Origin: Allopusillimonas ginsengisoli
GTDB lineage: Bacteria; Pseudomonadota; Gammaproteobacteria; Burkholderiales; Burkholderiaceae_B
Reading direction: 5' to 3'
NCBI GenBank assembly: GCA_005239165.1
Contig: RAPG01000006.1
Span: 124,001-188,000 of the forward strand
DNA length: 64,000 nt
Part shown: positions 1 to 9,843 of the stretch, piece after piece
Numbering within the stretch: position 1 is the first letter of the stretch
Layout: each line of letters begins with the position of its first letter
The notes under the pieces: model-generated
Database searches by the model: none
What the model was told of the DNA's origin: nothing
What the model saw: the letters and a program-made list of their open reading frames with translations, nothing else
Translations under genes and position numbers: made by a program

Positions 1-50
1 CAAGCGGCATGAGGGATGGGTAATATAGAGAGTCTCCATAAGGGAAGATT

Positions 51-1277
51 ATGTTCACACCTGTCCAATTAGTGCAAGTCGTGTTTCTCTCCATGCTGCT
101 CGGTGGTTGTGCCGCCAATCAGCCAAAAGTCGCGTCAGATAGCCAGCTGGCTCCGGCAAATGAGGGCAAAAAAAACCCTGACTCTGTCGGCAGGCCTGGC
201 CCTGGAGCCAGTCATTCTGGGCCTCAAGCTGTACTCGCTGCAGCGCCGGAGCCTGTCTCAATTGCCGCCGGCATCTCAATCGCTGACGCCAGCCCCTTGC
301 ACAACCCCGACGGCTCACTGTCGGCCAATCTGCAGGCTTATGCGCAAGAGGTGTCTCGTGTGCGCAACTTGCCTTTGAGCCAGGTTGAAACACTACTGAA
401 AGAGGCGCAATACAACGCAACGGCGGCGCGCCTGATGAAGCCGACCGGAAAACGTATCCGCCGAAGCTGGACCACCTACAAAAACCGATTTATAGAACCG
501 GTACGCATTAAAGCAGGCCAAACATTCTGGACCGAAAACCAGGCATTTTTAGACGCAACCGCCAAGCAGTACGGCGTACCTGCATCAATCATTGTGGCCA
601 TTATCGGCGTCGAAACCATTTATGGTCGCTTCACTGGCGACTTCCGCGTTCTGGATGCACTTGCAACGCTGGGCTTCAGGTATCCTGACAGTACTCGTCC
701 AGAACGCAGCGAGCTGTTTCGTAACCAGTTGGCCGATCTGATCCAGCTCGACGTAGAACAGCAACTTGACGCGCGAACTGTCACAGGTTCATTTGCCGGA
801 GCCATGGGCTTGCCCCAGTTCATGCCCGGCAGTCTCATGCGCTATGCTGCAGACGGCGACAATAACGGCCACATCGATCTGCTCAACAGCAAAAAAGATG
901 CTATCGCCTCCGTGGCACGTTTTCTGAGACTGCACGGCTGGCAACCAGGGCTGCCGGTTTTTGCGCCAGCCACGCTTCCAGCCAATGCGGGGCAGCTGGT
1001 TACAGGTGGCCTGCACCCCACACTTACCTGGGAACAACTGTCACAAGAGGGTGCCCGAATTTTGCCAGCAGGCGCAAGCGACGCCCAAAGTTCCTGGACT
1101 AAGCACAAATTAGGAGTTGTTGATCTGGCCGATGAGTCACAGAACCGGGTCCAATACCGGCTAGGCACGCCTAATTTTTTCGCCATCACGCACTATAACC
1201 GCAGCTATTTTTATGCAACGGCCGTTGCCGATCTGGCCAAAACTCTGGCAGATCGCATGGGATATGGCTGGCCGTGA
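51..1277 (+). CDS. mltB: Lytic murein transglycosylase B family lipoprotein
   Basis: A 408-residue outer-membrane lipoprotein that would cleave the glycan strands of peptidoglycan, forming 1,6-anhydro-muramyl ends. The N-terminus is a lipoprotein signal with lipobox LLGGC (Cys20), followed by a low-complexity linker to about residue 75. The catalytic domain of the SLT_2/MltB type follows; the motif GVETIYGR gives Glu188 as the probable catalytic acid, and the GAMGLPQFMPGS segment is typical of the family. It stands alone on the plus strand and converges on cysM. The family is secure; which MltB paralogue it is cannot be told from sequence alone. Confidence 0.92.
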   Translation: MFTPVQLVQVVFLSMLLGGCAANQPKVASDSQLAPANEGKKNPDSVGRPGPGASHSGPQAVLAAAPEPVSIAAGISIADASPLHNPDGSLSANLQAYAQEVSRVRNLPLSQVETLLKEAQYNATAARLMKPTGKRIRRSWTTYKNRFIEPVRIKAGQTFWTENQAFLDATAKQYGVPASIIVAIIGVETIYGRFTGDFRVLDALATLGFRYPDSTRPERSELFRNQLADLIQLDVEQQLDARTVTGSFAGAMGLPQFMPGSLMRYAADGDNNGHIDLLNSKKDAIASVARFLRLHGWQPGLPVFAPATLPANAGQLVTGGLHPTLTWEQLSQEGARILPAGASDAQSSWTKHKLGVVDLADESQNRVQYRLGTPNFFAITHYNRSYFYATAVADLAKTLADRMGYGWP

Positions 1278-1324
1278 TATTGATTGCAGGCTCGGCGTGT
1301 AAGCCTGGTTAGTTTTGTCATCAA

Positions 1325-1367
1325 TGGCCGGGGTCAAGCGCTAACAGCGTAATGTGACCCCAGGCCA
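1325..1367. terminator. Convergent hairpin between mltB and cysM
   Basis: An inverted repeat (TGGCC-GGGGTCA ... TGACCCC-A-GGCCA, about 12 paired bases, 18-base loop) lies between the convergent stops of mltB and cysM. There is no clear T-run on either side, so it may be a weak bidirectional terminator or a 3'-end stabilising stem. Confidence 0.45.
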
Positions 1368-1383
1368 GCAGCCAACGTTTTAA

Positions 1384-2292
1384 CTAAGCGTTAAACACGC
1401 CAGTAGACAAATAGCGGTCGCCCCGGTCACAAACGATAAAAACAATGGTGGCGTTTTCAACGCGCTGGGCGACGCGCAGTGCGGCAATCAATGCTCCTGC
1501 CGATGAAATACCGGCAAAAATACCTTCTTCGGCTGCCAGACGGCGCGCCATTTCTTCGGCCTGGACCTGCGACACCAGCTCGAACTCATCGACCTGCTCA
1601 GGATGATAAATAGAGGGTTGATAGGCTTCGGGCCATTTGCGTATACCGGCAATTTGTGAGCCCTCTTCTGGCTGTGCACCCACAACCCGAATACTGCTGT
1701 TTTTACCGTGCAGAAAGCTGCCCACGCCCATAATGGTGCCCGTAGTGCCCATGGCGCTTACAAAGTGAGTGATTTGCCCATCTGTTTGCTGCCAGAGCTC
1801 AGGCCCCGTCGTTTCAATGTGGGCACGCGGATTGTCTTTGTTGGCAAACTGATCGAGCACCTTGCCCTTGCCTTCTTTCTGCATGGCAAGAGCCAGATCA
1901 CGGGCGTATTCCATGCCGCCTTTACTGGCAGGAGTGAGAATGAGCTCCGCACCGTAGGCCGTCATGGCCGCGCGCCGTTCGACCGTCAGGTTGTCGGGCA
2001 TGATCAGCACCATTTTGTACCCCCGAACTGCCGCCACCATAGCCAGGGCAATGCCGGTATTACCACTGGTGGCCTCGATGAGGGTGTCGCCCGGCTTGAT
2101 GTCACCCCTGGCCTCAGCCTGTCGAATCATGGAGTACGCAGCCCGGTCTTTGACCGAGCCTGCCGGATTATTACCCTCAAGCTTGGCAAGGATGACATTG
2201 CCCCGGGCGGCGCCTGCCTCGCCGGGTATGCGCTGCAACCTTACGAGCGGGGAGGAACCGATAGTGTCTTCAACTGTGAGGTATTTTTTCAT
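1384..2292 (-). CDS. cysM: Cysteine synthase B (O-acetylserine sulfhydrylase)
   Basis: A PLP enzyme that makes L-cysteine from O-acetylserine and sulfide or thiosulfate. The start is placed at the internal MKKYLTVEDTIG, giving 302 residues, the usual CysM length; eight extra upstream codons are not typical. Lys48 in NNPAGSVKDR is the PLP lysine, and TSGNTGIALA is the substrate loop. The short CysM-type C-terminus (GDRYLSTGVF) favours CysM over CysK. It is the last gene of the long minus-strand series, separated from comEA by about 250 bases, so it probably has its own promoter. Confidence 0.93.
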   Translation of the reverse strand: MKKYLTVEDTIGSSPLVRLQRIPGEAGAARGNVILAKLEGNNPAGSVKDRAAYSMIRQAEARGDIKPGDTLIEATSGNTGIALAMVAAVRGYKMVLIMPDNLTVERRAAMTAYGAELILTPASKGGMEYARDLALAMQKEGKGKVLDQFANKDNPRAHIETTGPELWQQTDGQITHFVSAMGTTGTIMGVGSFLHGKNSSIRVVGAQPEEGSQIAGIRKWPEAYQPSIYHPEQVDEFELVSQVQAEEMARRLAAEEGIFAGISSAGALIAALRVAQRVENATIVFIVCDRGDRYLSTGVFNA

Positions 2293-2449
2293 GCTCAAAA
2301 TGATACACCTAAGCACTCAAAGTTGACATCTTCGTTGAGCTCAGTCGTTGGCCGCGCGCTAGTCACCCCAAGAACGGCCAGGTTTTCCACGCAAAACGGT
2401 AACGGCGCAGCTGGATAAATTCATGCGGACGTGTCCGGTCACAGATATA

Positions 2450-2477
2450 TATTCGAAGGCATGTATTCGAAGGCATG
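2450..2477. repeat. 14-bp tandem repeat, two copies
   Basis: The 14-mer TATTCGAAGGCATG occurs twice directly in tandem in the ~250-base stretch between comEA and cysM. No gene is visible in this stretch. The repeat could be a protein-binding site upstream of cysM or a simple slippage duplication. Confidence 0.6.
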
Positions 2478-2538
2478 GTGCACCAGCCTGCTCCAGGCCT
2501 GGCAGACATGGAGCCGGTACAGGCTGATGCAATGGCAT

Positions 2539-2979
2539 TTACTTGAGTTTATTTGCCTGACCTATGGCATCGACAGGCTCGGGCACCACAAAGTAGCGCC
2601 GACCGACCGTCAGCCCTGCATCCTGCAACCTGCTCGCCTTGCTGGGGCCTATGCCTTTAACGCGGTCTGACAGATCTTCGAATGACTCAAACGGGCCGGC
2701 ACGGCGTCTTTCGTCGATAATAATTTGTGCAGTACGGGGGCCAATGCCCCGCACTGACACCAGTTGGCTCTGAGTGGCGACATTAACGTCGATGGCAACC
2801 GTCGGCGCATGGCCGGAGGCGCCCGCCAGCATGCCCAGCGCCATACGCGCTACGACACGGCGAGGCCCGTTCTTGCCGGAACCAGAAGAAGATGAAGATG
2901 AGGAGGAAACAGAAGTTGACGTGTGGTCGGCGACGCTGACGAGCGGGCGCGCGACCGTAGAATGAGTAAACGGGTTCAT
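2539..2979 (-). CDS. ComEA-like helix-hairpin-helix DNA-binding protein
   Basis: A 146-residue protein with start at MNPFTHSTVARP, preceded by a GGAGAC ribosome site; a longer upstream reading lacks support. The N-terminal third holds a run of eight to nine serines. The C-terminal 65 residues form a double helix-hairpin-helix: DVNVATQSQLVSVRGIGPRTA and DLSDRVKGIGPSKASRL. This fold binds DNA without sequence preference and is the domain of the competence protein ComEA. No clear signal peptide is seen, so a periplasmic DNA-uptake role is inferred only from the family; it lies downstream of hldD. Confidence 0.8.
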   Translation of the reverse strand: MNPFTHSTVARPLVSVADHTSTSVSSSSSSSSGSGKNGPRRVVARMALGMLAGASGHAPTVAIDVNVATQSQLVSVRGIGPRTAQIIIDERRRAGPFESFEDLSDRVKGIGPSKASRLQDAGLTVGRRYFVVPEPVDAIGQANKLK

Positions 2980-3144
2980 GAAGGTCTCCGCAGCGGTTGA
3001 CTCAAAAGGCTGGCTTGCCCGTGACCAACAACAGCGGCACATGTGCCATATCATTGCCCGGGGTAGCCGAGAGCCATCATCGCTCGGCTGCGCCCGCAGC
3101 AATACCCACAGCGCATGCTTTCGTCCATGCGCAAATGAACGGTT

Positions 3145-4140
3145 TCAGATGCGCCCGTGCGTCAACAACTTCTGAACATACTCTTTGACGCCAGACTGGA
3201 CGTCGCGAAAAGGCTTGTCATACCCGGCACCACGCAGCTGGGTAAGGTCAGCCTGTGTATGGCTTTGATAACGACCCTTCAGGTCTTCTGGAAAGGGTAT
3301 GTAGCGGATCAACTGTTGATCCACTAGCTCGTGCAACGACAGGCTGGGCAAATTGTGATGTTGCCTCAGGGCGTTGACAACAGAGCTGGCTACATCGTTA
3401 AAGGGTTGCGCCCGTCCGGTACCGCAGTTGAAAACACCCGATTTTTCGGAGTGATCAAGAAAATGCAGATTGACATCGACCACATCGTCCACATAAATGA
3501 AGTCACGCATCTGACCGCCATTCTCGTAACCATCCCAGCCTCCAAACAGTCTTACGTGACCTTCGGCCTGGAACTGGTTCATGTTGTGAAAGGCAACCGA
3601 GGCCATACGGCCTTTGTGCTGCTCGCGCGCCCCATACACGTTGAAATACCTTAAGCCCACAACCGGAGCACGGAGTCGGTCAAGCTGACTACGTAAAACC
3701 TGATCAAACAAGAATTTGGAATACCCGTATACGTTAAGCGGCGATTCGTAGAGCGGGTCTTCGGCATACACCGGACCGGCCCCGTATACTGCAGCCGACG
3801 AGGCGTAAATAAAGGGGGTTTTATTTTCCTGGCAATACCGGAACAACTCGAGCGTAACCCGATAGTTGTTGTCCATCATGTAGTGTCCGTTACGCTCGGT
3901 CGTGTCGGAACACGCCCCCTGATGAAATACTGCCTCAACAGGCCCCAGCTGGCTTTTTGCCACGCGCTGGCGAAACTCGTCTTTATGCATGTAGTCGGCA
4001 ATCTTGCCGTCTACCATATTGATGAATTTATCGCCCTCTGTGAGATCGTCAACAACCAGAATATCAGTGAGACCGCGCTGATTGAGGCCGCGCACCAGGT
4101 TGCTGCCGATAAAACCGGCTCCGCCCGTTACGATAATCAT
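3145..4140 (-). CDS. hldD: ADP-L-glycero-D-manno-heptose 6-epimerase
   Basis: Short-chain dehydrogenase/reductase epimerase (331 residues) that converts ADP-D-glycero- to ADP-L-glycero-manno-heptose for the LPS inner core. The N-terminal nucleotide motif is [10 protein letters not shown], and the active-site segment carries SSAAVYG and YGYSK. The length matches HldD/RfaD. Its ATG overlaps the stop of hldA by four bases, so the two heptose genes are translationally coupled. Confidence 0.95.
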   Translation of the reverse strand: MIIVTGGAGFIGSNLVRGLNQRGLTDILVVDDLTEGDKFINMVDGKIADYMHKDEFRQRVAKSQLGPVEAVFHQGACSDTTERNGHYMMDNNYRVTLELFRYCQENKTPFIYASSAAVYGAGPVYAEDPLYESPLNVYGYSKFLFDQVLRSQLDRLRAPVVGLRYFNVYGAREQHKGRMASVAFHNMNQFQAEGHVRLFGGWDGYENGGQMRDFIYVDDVVDVNLHFLDHSEKSGVFNCGTGRAQPFNDVASSVVNALRQHHNLPSLSLHELVDQQLIRYIPFPEDLKGRYQSHTQADLTQLRGAGYDKPFRDVQSGVKEYVQKLLTHGRI

Positions 4141-5078
4141 ACGGTCTCTCCTGACAGTTCTGCGGCCGTTACTATGGAGGTGCCCAGTTTACCGACGACT
4201 ATTCCGCCTGCGCGATTGGCCCAGTCCATGGCATCGAACCACTCAAGACCCGCAGCTCGCATGACAGCCAACGTGGCCAGAACGGTATCGCCTGCCCCGG
4301 ACACATCAAACACCTCGTGTGCATGAGCATCAACATGTTCGCGACCCGCGTCGGAAAACAGCGTCATGCCCTGCTCTGAACGCGTCACCAACAGGGCCTC
4401 AAGGTTAAGATCTGCACGCAAGGCCTGCGCACGCTGTTCAAGGTCATCTTCATCGTGCCAATGGCCTACTGCTTCTTGCATTTCGATACGGTTGGGTGTG
4501 ATCAAAGTTGCACCCCGGTAACGTTGATACAGAGAGCCTTTGGGATCTACCAGCACCGGAACACCCGCCTCATGCGCTGCCGCGATCAATGACTGGACAT
4601 TTTTCAGAGCGCCTTTGGCGTAGTCTGACAACACCAGCATATCGTGGTCGGCCATGAGCTGCCTGGCCTGGACGTCGAGTTTGCTAAGGGCAAGCTCACC
4701 AGCCCCTTCCTCGAAGTCGAGGCGCAGCAATTGTTGCTGACGCCCCAGCACACGCATTTTGAGTGTGGTGGGTGTGTCTTCGTCTGCCACCAGGCAAGAA
4801 TTTATGCCAGACTCCCGCGCCAAATCACGTACTCGGGCTCCAGCCTCGTCGGCACCGACCACGCCCAGCAGGCTAGCCTGAGCACCCAGTGCAACAATAT
4901 TACGGGCCACGTTGGCGGCACCGCCAAGGCGGTCTTCGCGACGCATTACCTTGACAATGGGCACGGGTGCTTCGGGCGATATACGGTCGACCTCACCGAA
5001 CCAGTAACGGTCAAGCATAATGTCGCCCGCCACCAGAATTTTGACGCGGCTTGCCGCCTCTGCCGGATACGGCATCAT
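4137..5078 (-). CDS. hldA: D-glycero-beta-D-manno-heptose-7-phosphate kinase (HldA/RfaE domain I)
   Basis: A 313-residue PfkB/ribokinase-family sugar kinase. Motifs are the glycine-rich [11 protein letters not shown] near residue 50 and the C-terminal anion-hole signature [11 protein letters not shown]. It phosphorylates heptose 7-phosphate in ADP-heptose synthesis. Unlike enterobacterial HldE, it ends after the kinase domain, with no cytidylyltransferase half, so a separate hldC must be elsewhere. It overlaps lapB (upstream) and hldD (downstream) by ATGA junctions, forming one envelope operon. Confidence 0.93.
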   Translation of the reverse strand: MMPYPAEAASRVKILVAGDIMLDRYWFGEVDRISPEAPVPIVKVMRREDRLGGAANVARNIVALGAQASLLGVVGADEAGARVRDLARESGINSCLVADEDTPTTLKMRVLGRQQQLLRLDFEEGAGELALSKLDVQARQLMADHDMLVLSDYAKGALKNVQSLIAAAHEAGVPVLVDPKGSLYQRYRGATLITPNRIEMQEAVGHWHDEDDLEQRAQALRADLNLEALLVTRSEQGMTLFSDAGREHVDAHAHEVFDVSGAGDTVLATLAVMRAAGLEWFDAMDWANRAGGIVVGKLGTSIVTAAELSGETV

Positions 5079-6490
5079 TTAATTTCCTCCAGCCTGCGGG
5101 GTTCGTAGGTTTCCCAGGAGTTGCAGCCTGGGCACTGCCAATAAAAATGCCGCGCCTCGAACCCGCACACGCGACACGCATAGCGGTCAAGCCGCTGAGT
5201 ATGTTTGTGAAGTAATGACCTCAGAAGGCCCAAGTCAGCGTCCAGCGCCAGTTCAGCAGACGGCAAGCTCACAAGAGCCTGGGTTTGAGGCTGAGGCTGG
5301 GTCTGAGGCTGGGTCTGAGCCTGGGTCTGGGCCTGGGCCTGGGCCTGACTATTTTCTGGCATCGTAGATATAACTTGAGATTGCGATGCCTGGCTGCCCG
5401 TGTGCTGCGTCTCAGAATGTTCTCCAGACTGCGGCACGGGCGTTGCTTGATGAGCCTGGACGGGACTCTTGCGGGAAGCCAGCTCCGTTTCAAGCACACG
5501 ATCAAGCCCAAGCAAAGTCGGATGGGCTCGCAACGACTCACGCGCAAATGCCCAGGCCTGATGCAACCCCTGTTGTGCACGCAATTCACGAAACACAACG
5601 TTAAACGTATCAAGCGCCGGAAAACGGGCATAGTGTGCCCTGAGCACATTCAAGCCCTCAACCTCTTGCCCGACACGCCGGTAGCTTTCGAGCAGATCAG
5701 ACACAACCAGGCTGGCGTAATCGGGAGCGATAGTGAGCACTGATCCCAGATAAGCCCGCTCACCCTCTGAGTCACCGCTCAGTCGGGCCAGGTTTGCCCT
5801 TAAGATGGCAATACGCGCCTCGGAAGCCCGTCCTTCTGGCTGGCCGCGCAGTGCAACGGCCGCCTGATCGGCTGCTTCAAGGGCCTGAGCAGCGGTTGTA
5901 AGGTTGGGCGGATTAGCACTTAACGCAGCGTCTGCCTGTTCACATTGATAATGCGCCAACTGCGGCACCGGCTCATCGACCATGGCGCGCAGACGCTTGA
6001 CGGCGTCAATGGCGCGCGGCCAGTCGTGCTCAGACTCAAAAATACGTATGAGGGCTCGCACCGCAGGCACAGCAAAGCGGGTATCCAGCACTTGATCAAA
6101 CGTTTGCTCAGCGCGATCAAGCATGCCAGCTTTGAGAAAATCTTGTGCCAGCTCGTGTAAGGCACTTTCGCGATCGGCCTGCGGCAAATCTGCGCGTGAG
6201 ACCAGACTTTGATGCACCCGTATGGCACGCTCGACCTCGCCACGGCGACGAAACAGACTTCCCAGCGCGAAATGCAGCTCAGTGGTCTCGGGATCAAGCT
6301 TTGCAACTTCGACAAATGCATCAATTGCCCGGTCTGGCTCTTCGTTGAGAAGAAAATTGAGCCCCTTAAAATAAGAGTTGGGCAATGTACGGGTTTCGGA
6401 CAGCATTTGGCGTATGTCTACACGCGATGCAATCCAGCCTGCCGCAAAGACGACAGGCACAAAAATGAGCCACCACGGTTCAAAATCCAC
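5075..6490 (-). CDS. lapB: LPS assembly protein LapB (YciM) with a Gln/Thr/Pro-rich insertion
   Basis: A 471-residue inner-membrane-anchored protein that, in E. coli, acts with LapA and FtsH to control LpxC and so LPS synthesis. It has an N-terminal membrane segment (WWLIFVPVVFAAGWIAS), a run of tetratricopeptide repeats (about residues 40-330), and a C-terminal rubredoxin-like zinc ribbon with CRVCG and CPGCNSW. Between repeats and ribbon is an unusual linker rich in Gln alternating with Ala, Thr and Pro, encoded by hexanucleotide repeats. E. coli LapB is about 389 residues, so the linker accounts for most of the extra length. Confidence 0.92.
   Translation of the reverse strand: MDFEPWWLIFVPVVFAAGWIASRVDIRQMLSETRTLPNSYFKGLNFLLNEEPDRAIDAFVEVAKLDPETTELHFALGSLFRRRGEVERAIRVHQSLVSRADLPQADRESALHELAQDFLKAGMLDRAEQTFDQVLDTRFAVPAVRALIRIFESEHDWPRAIDAVKRLRAMVDEPVPQLAHYQCEQADAALSANPPNLTTAAQALEAADQAAVALRGQPEGRASEARIAILRANLARLSGDSEGERAYLGSVLTIAPDYASLVVSDLLESYRRVGQEVEGLNVLRAHYARFPALDTFNVVFRELRAQQGLHQAWAFARESLRAHPTLLGLDRVLETELASRKSPVQAHQATPVPQSGEHSETQHTGSQASQSQVISTMPENSQAQAQAQTQAQTQPQTQPQPQTQALVSLPSAELALDADLGLLRSLLHKHTQRLDRYACRVCGFEARHFYWQCPGCNSWETYEPRRLEEIK
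5278..5346. repeat. Hexanucleotide repeats inside lapB
   Basis: Imperfect six-base units of the type GGCCTG / GGTCTG / GGCTGA run for about 70 bases and encode alternating Gln-Ala, Gln-Thr and Gln-Pro on the minus strand. Because the unit is two codons, expansion or contraction would change linker length but keep the reading frame. Confidence 0.75.
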
Positions 6491-6511
6491 GACAAACGAC
6501 CTTTATTGGTA

Positions 6512-6835
6512 TTAGAGGGGAGCCATGGGTACGACTGTTTCTGGAACAACAGCGTCGGTGGCAGGTAACGGCCGGCTAAGCTGCGCCTCGAGACGGGCCA
6601 CATCGCGCCGTAGACGCGCTGTTTCACGCCGTTTACGCATAACAGACGGCATGGCAATCAGAAGCCCAAGCACGATACCAAGGACAAACACCACAAGCAT
6701 CACGACGATAAGGGGCACGGCCGTTATCGTGTAGCCTGCGAAAAAAGTCACATCGACTGGGCCAGTGTTTTTCAGCGCAAACATCAATACAAGCACAAAC
6801 ACCACAAGCCGCAACAGCCAAACCAGATAACGCAT
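6512..6835 (-). CDS. lapA: LapA-domain (DUF1049) membrane protein
   Basis: A 107-residue protein with two membrane helices (about residues 5-22, YLVWLLRLVVFVLVLMFAL, and 40-62) and a basic, coiled-coil-like tail containing RKRRETARLRRDVARLEAQL. This is the LapA/YciS architecture, the partner of LapB in LPS homeostasis. The ATG at MRYLVW is chosen because a GGAG lies eight bases upstream; a GTG three codons earlier is less likely. It is directly upstream of lapB, as in E. coli and many other proteobacteria. Confidence 0.88.
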   Translation of the reverse strand: MRYLVWLLRLVVFVLVLMFALKNTGPVDVTFFAGYTITAVPLIVVMLVVFVLGIVLGLLIAMPSVMRKRRETARLRRDVARLEAQLSRPLPATDAVVPETVVPMAPL

Positions 6836-6904
6836 AGCAAGCACTCCAATTATTCGGGATTGTGGTAATTGTAAGGGGAATCGGCAACCTTGCCTGTTGC
6901 GCGC

Positions 6905-6945
6905 AAAAGAAAACAGGCCTGCGGGTAACCGAGGCCTGTTCTTTT
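6905..6945 (-). terminator. Intrinsic terminator after ihfB
   Basis: A nine-base-pair perfect stem (AACAGGCCT / AGGCCTGTT) with an 11-base loop is followed on the minus strand by TTCTTTT. It sits between the ihfB stop and lapA and would separate the ihfB-rpsA transcript from the LapAB/heptose operon; the symmetrical T-run on the other side makes it potentially bidirectional. Confidence 0.8.
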
Positions 6946-6981
6946 GACTGAGCTGCTAAAGACAATGTCGCGGGTAAGCGA

Positions 6982-7338
6982 TCAGCCGTGCATGACTTGT
7001 GACCCAAGCTGCCCCGGAAACGAGGACGTCTCCTGAGCGGACCTGGCTTCTTCGTCATAAGCTGAATCGACACGCTCGCGCAACTCTTTGCCGGGCTTGA
7101 AATGAGGCACCTGTTTACCAGGCACCATCACTTTCTCACCCGACTTCGGATTACGCCCGATACGCGGCTGGCGCTCTGACAGTGAAAAACTGCCAAAGCC
7201 CCTGATCTCGATGCGTTGACCACTGGCCAGGGCCTCGCTCATTGCATCAAGCATGGTTTTGACCGCGTAATCTGTGTCGCGCGTGGCCAGCTGCGGATAG
7301 CGGCTGGCCAGGAGCGCGATAAGCTCCGATTTGGTCAC
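6982..7338 (-). CDS. ihfB: Integration host factor subunit beta
   Basis: A 118-residue DNA-bending protein of the HU/IHF family that pairs with IhfA and works in recombination, phage integration and promoter architecture. The family core is clear: MTKSELI at the start (GTG initiator), [26 protein letters not shown] and [21 protein letters not shown]. The C-terminal tail of ~20 residues beyond the E. coli length is acidic/polar. It lies five bases after rpsA, the same linkage as in E. coli (rpsA-ihfB). Confidence 0.96.
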   Translation of the reverse strand: MTKSELIALLASRYPQLATRDTDYAVKTMLDAMSEALASGQRIEIRGFGSFSLSERQPRIGRNPKSGEKVMVPGKQVPHFKPGKELRERVDSAYDEEARSAQETSSFPGQLGSQVMHG

Positions 7339-7343
7339 GCCGA

Positions 7344-9059
7344 TTAACCGTCGTCGCGTTGCTGGTCAAGCTTGGCTTTAAGCAGGGCCCCAAGATTGGT
7401 GGTACCCGACGAAGCGCTTGCATCAGACATACGCTGGATGGAGTCAGCGGTTTCGGCGTTATCGCGTGCCTTGATCGACAACTGGATCGAACGCGTTTTA
7501 CGGTCGACGTTGATGATCATGGTGTCGACGTTGTCACCAACGTTGATCGCGGTGGTAGCGTCTTCTACACGGCCAGCCGAGATTTCGGAAGCACGCAGGT
7601 AACCTTCGACATCAACTGACAGGGTAACTACGGCACCCTTGGCTTCGACAGACTTGACCACGCCTGGGACAACAGCGCCCTTGTCGTAGGTTGCAACGAA
7701 GTTGTTGAACGGGTCGCCTTCGAGCTGTTTGATACCCAGCGAGATGCGCTCTTTGTCGGTGTCGATACCCAGCACGACGGCGTCGATTTCGTCGCCCTTC
7801 TTGAAGTTGCGGACAGCTTCTTCGCCAGTTTCGGTCCAGGACAGATCGGACAGATGAACCAGACCATCGATGCCACCAGGCAGACCCACGAACACACCAA
7901 AGTCAGTGATGGACTTGATGGCACCGTGTACCTTGTCGCCACGTTTGAAGTTCATGGAGAACTCTTCCCATGGGTTTTGACGGCACTGCTTCATGCCCAG
8001 CGAGATGCGACGACGGTCTTCGTCGATTTCGAGAACCATGACTTCGACTTCTTCGCCCAGGGTAACTACCTTGCGCGGATCGACGTTTTTGTTGGTCCAG
8101 TCCATTTCGGAGACGTGAACCAGACCTTCGATACCGGCCTCGACCTCAACAAACGCACCGTAGTCGGTAAGGTTGGTAACCTTGCCGAACAGGCGGGTGC
8201 CTTGTGGGTAGCGGCGAGCAAGGCCGATCCAGGGATCTTCGCCAAGCTGCTTGACGCCAAGCGACACGCGGCATTTTTCCTGGTCGAACTTGAGAACCTT
8301 GGCTTCGACTTCCTGGCCCACTTGCAGGACTTCGGAAGGATGACGCACGCGGCGCCATGCCATGTCGGTGATGTGCAGCAAGCCATCGATGCCGCCCAGG
8401 TCGACAAACGCGCCGTAGTCGGTGATGTTTTTGACGATGCCCTTGACCACAGCACCTTCGTGCAGGGTTTCGAGCAGCTTTTCACGCTCTTCGCCCATGC
8501 TGGCTTCGAGCACAGCACGACGCGACAGCACAACGTTGTTGCGCTTGCGGTCAAGCTTGATGACCTTGAATTCGACAGTTTTGCCTTCGTACGGCGTTGT
8601 GTCTTTGACAGGACGCAGATCAACCAGCGAACCGGGCAAGAATGCGCGGATGCCGTTGGTCATGACCGTGAGGCCGCCCTTTACTTTGCCGGTGATCGTG
8701 CCGGTGACCAGTTCGCCCGACTCGAGCGCCTGCTCAAGCGACAGCCATGCGGAAAGACGCTTGGCGCGGTCACGGGACAGAATGGTGTCGCCATAGCCGT
8801 TTTCGAGCGAGTCAATGGCTACAGATACAAAGTCGCCGTCTTGAACTTCGAGCTCGCCCTGATCGTTCAGGAATTCTTCGATAGGGATAAGGGCTTCAGA
8901 CTTAAGGCCTGCGTTGACAACCACAAAGTTGTGATCGATACGCACGACTTCAGCAGAAATGACCTCGCCAGACTTCATGTCCTGGCTTTTGATGCTTTCG
9001 GCAAACAGGTCGGCAAAGCTTTCGCCGCCAGTGGCGACAGGGGTTGCAGTAGTGGACAT
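7344..9059 (-). CDS. rpsA: 30S ribosomal protein S1
   Basis: A 571-residue RNA-binding ribosomal protein needed to load most mRNAs on the 30S subunit. Six S1 (OB-fold) repeats can be followed, with signature segments such as [25 protein letters not shown], repeated as [22 protein letters not shown] and [22 protein letters not shown]. Length and domain count match proteobacterial S1. Located between cmk and ihfB, the conserved cmk-rpsA-ihfB order. Confidence 0.98.
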   Translation of the reverse strand: MSTTATPVATGGESFADLFAESIKSQDMKSGEVISAEVVRIDHNFVVVNAGLKSEALIPIEEFLNDQGELEVQDGDFVSVAIDSLENGYGDTILSRDRAKRLSAWLSLEQALESGELVTGTITGKVKGGLTVMTNGIRAFLPGSLVDLRPVKDTTPYEGKTVEFKVIKLDRKRNNVVLSRRAVLEASMGEEREKLLETLHEGAVVKGIVKNITDYGAFVDLGGIDGLLHITDMAWRRVRHPSEVLQVGQEVEAKVLKFDQEKCRVSLGVKQLGEDPWIGLARRYPQGTRLFGKVTNLTDYGAFVEVEAGIEGLVHVSEMDWTNKNVDPRKVVTLGEEVEVMVLEIDEDRRRISLGMKQCRQNPWEEFSMNFKRGDKVHGAIKSITDFGVFVGLPGGIDGLVHLSDLSWTETGEEAVRNFKKGDEIDAVVLGIDTDKERISLGIKQLEGDPFNNFVATYDKGAVVPGVVKSVEAKGAVVTLSVDVEGYLRASEISAGRVEDATTAINVGDNVDTMIINVDRKTRSIQLSIKARDNAETADSIQRMSDASASSGTTNLGALLKAKLDQQRDDG

Positions 9060-9159
9060 TAATTAATCCATTGGCCAGGATGGCCAGTAATAAACGCACC
9101 AGGGTTGATGATCTGCCCCAGTGGAGTGAGAAAAATTTTCCCGGGTATAGCGCCTGGCG

Positions 9160-9843
9160 CTACGCCTTAGGGAAACCCAGACCCGACCAGAGGTCGAGCA
9201 CTTGCTGCACGGTTTCTTCTATGCTTAAGCTGGATGAATCAACCGTTATGGCGTCAGCTGCCGCAACCAGCGGCGCATTCGCCCGAGTGCGGTCTCGCTC
9301 ATCACGAGAACGCATGTCTTTTAGCAAGTCTGCTAGATTAGCAGAAAAGCCCTTTGCCTTCAACTGCTTACAACGTCTCTCGGCGCGTGCTGCCACGTCT
9401 GCCACCAAAAAAACCTTGAGCTGGGCATCAGGAAAGACGATAGTGCCCATGTCACGGCCGTCGGCAACTAGCCCCGGGGAGGCCCGGAACGCACGCTGGC
9501 GCTCAAGCAACGCCTGCCGCACGGGCGGATAAGCGGCAATGCGCGAGGCAAGATTACCCACATGCTCCAGACGAATGTCAGCAGCAACATCGTGGCCGCT
9601 AAGCCACACATGGTCACCATCAAACCTGACGTCCAGTGCCTCAGCGATGTCTGCCACCGCATGTTCATCGGCCGCATCGACACCTTGCTGTTGCACTGCC
9701 AGCGCTGTAAGCCGGTAAAGAGCGCCGCTGTCGAGAACTGCCCAGCCCAGCGCCTGGGCCACCCGATGCGCGATAGTGCCTTTGCCCGATGCTGTCGGCC
9801 CGTCTATGGCAATAACCGGGATAGTCGACGTAGAAACACTCAT
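9160..9843 (-). CDS. cmk: Cytidylate kinase
   Basis: A 227-residue nucleoside monophosphate kinase converting CMP/dCMP to the diphosphates. The P-loop is [11 protein letters not shown] near residues 13-23, and [13 protein letters not shown] is the family CMP-binding segment. The start overlaps the aroA stop by four bases (ATGA). A 100-base gap separates it from rpsA, which probably carries a separate rpsA promoter. Confidence 0.96.
   Translation of the reverse strand: MSVSTSTIPVIAIDGPTASGKGTIAHRVAQALGWAVLDSGALYRLTALAVQQQGVDAADEHAVADIAEALDVRFDGDHVWLSGHDVAADIRLEHVGNLASRIAAYPPVRQALLERQRAFRASPGLVADGRDMGTIVFPDAQLKVFLVADVAARAERRCKQLKAKGFSANLADLLKDMRSRDERDRTRANAPLVAAADAITVDSSSLSIEETVQQVLDLWSGLGFPKA

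Noticed and set aside
7854..9062. A 402-residue plus-strand frame opposite rpsA
   Set aside because: It is a long shadow caused by biased codon use of the strongly expressed S1 gene.
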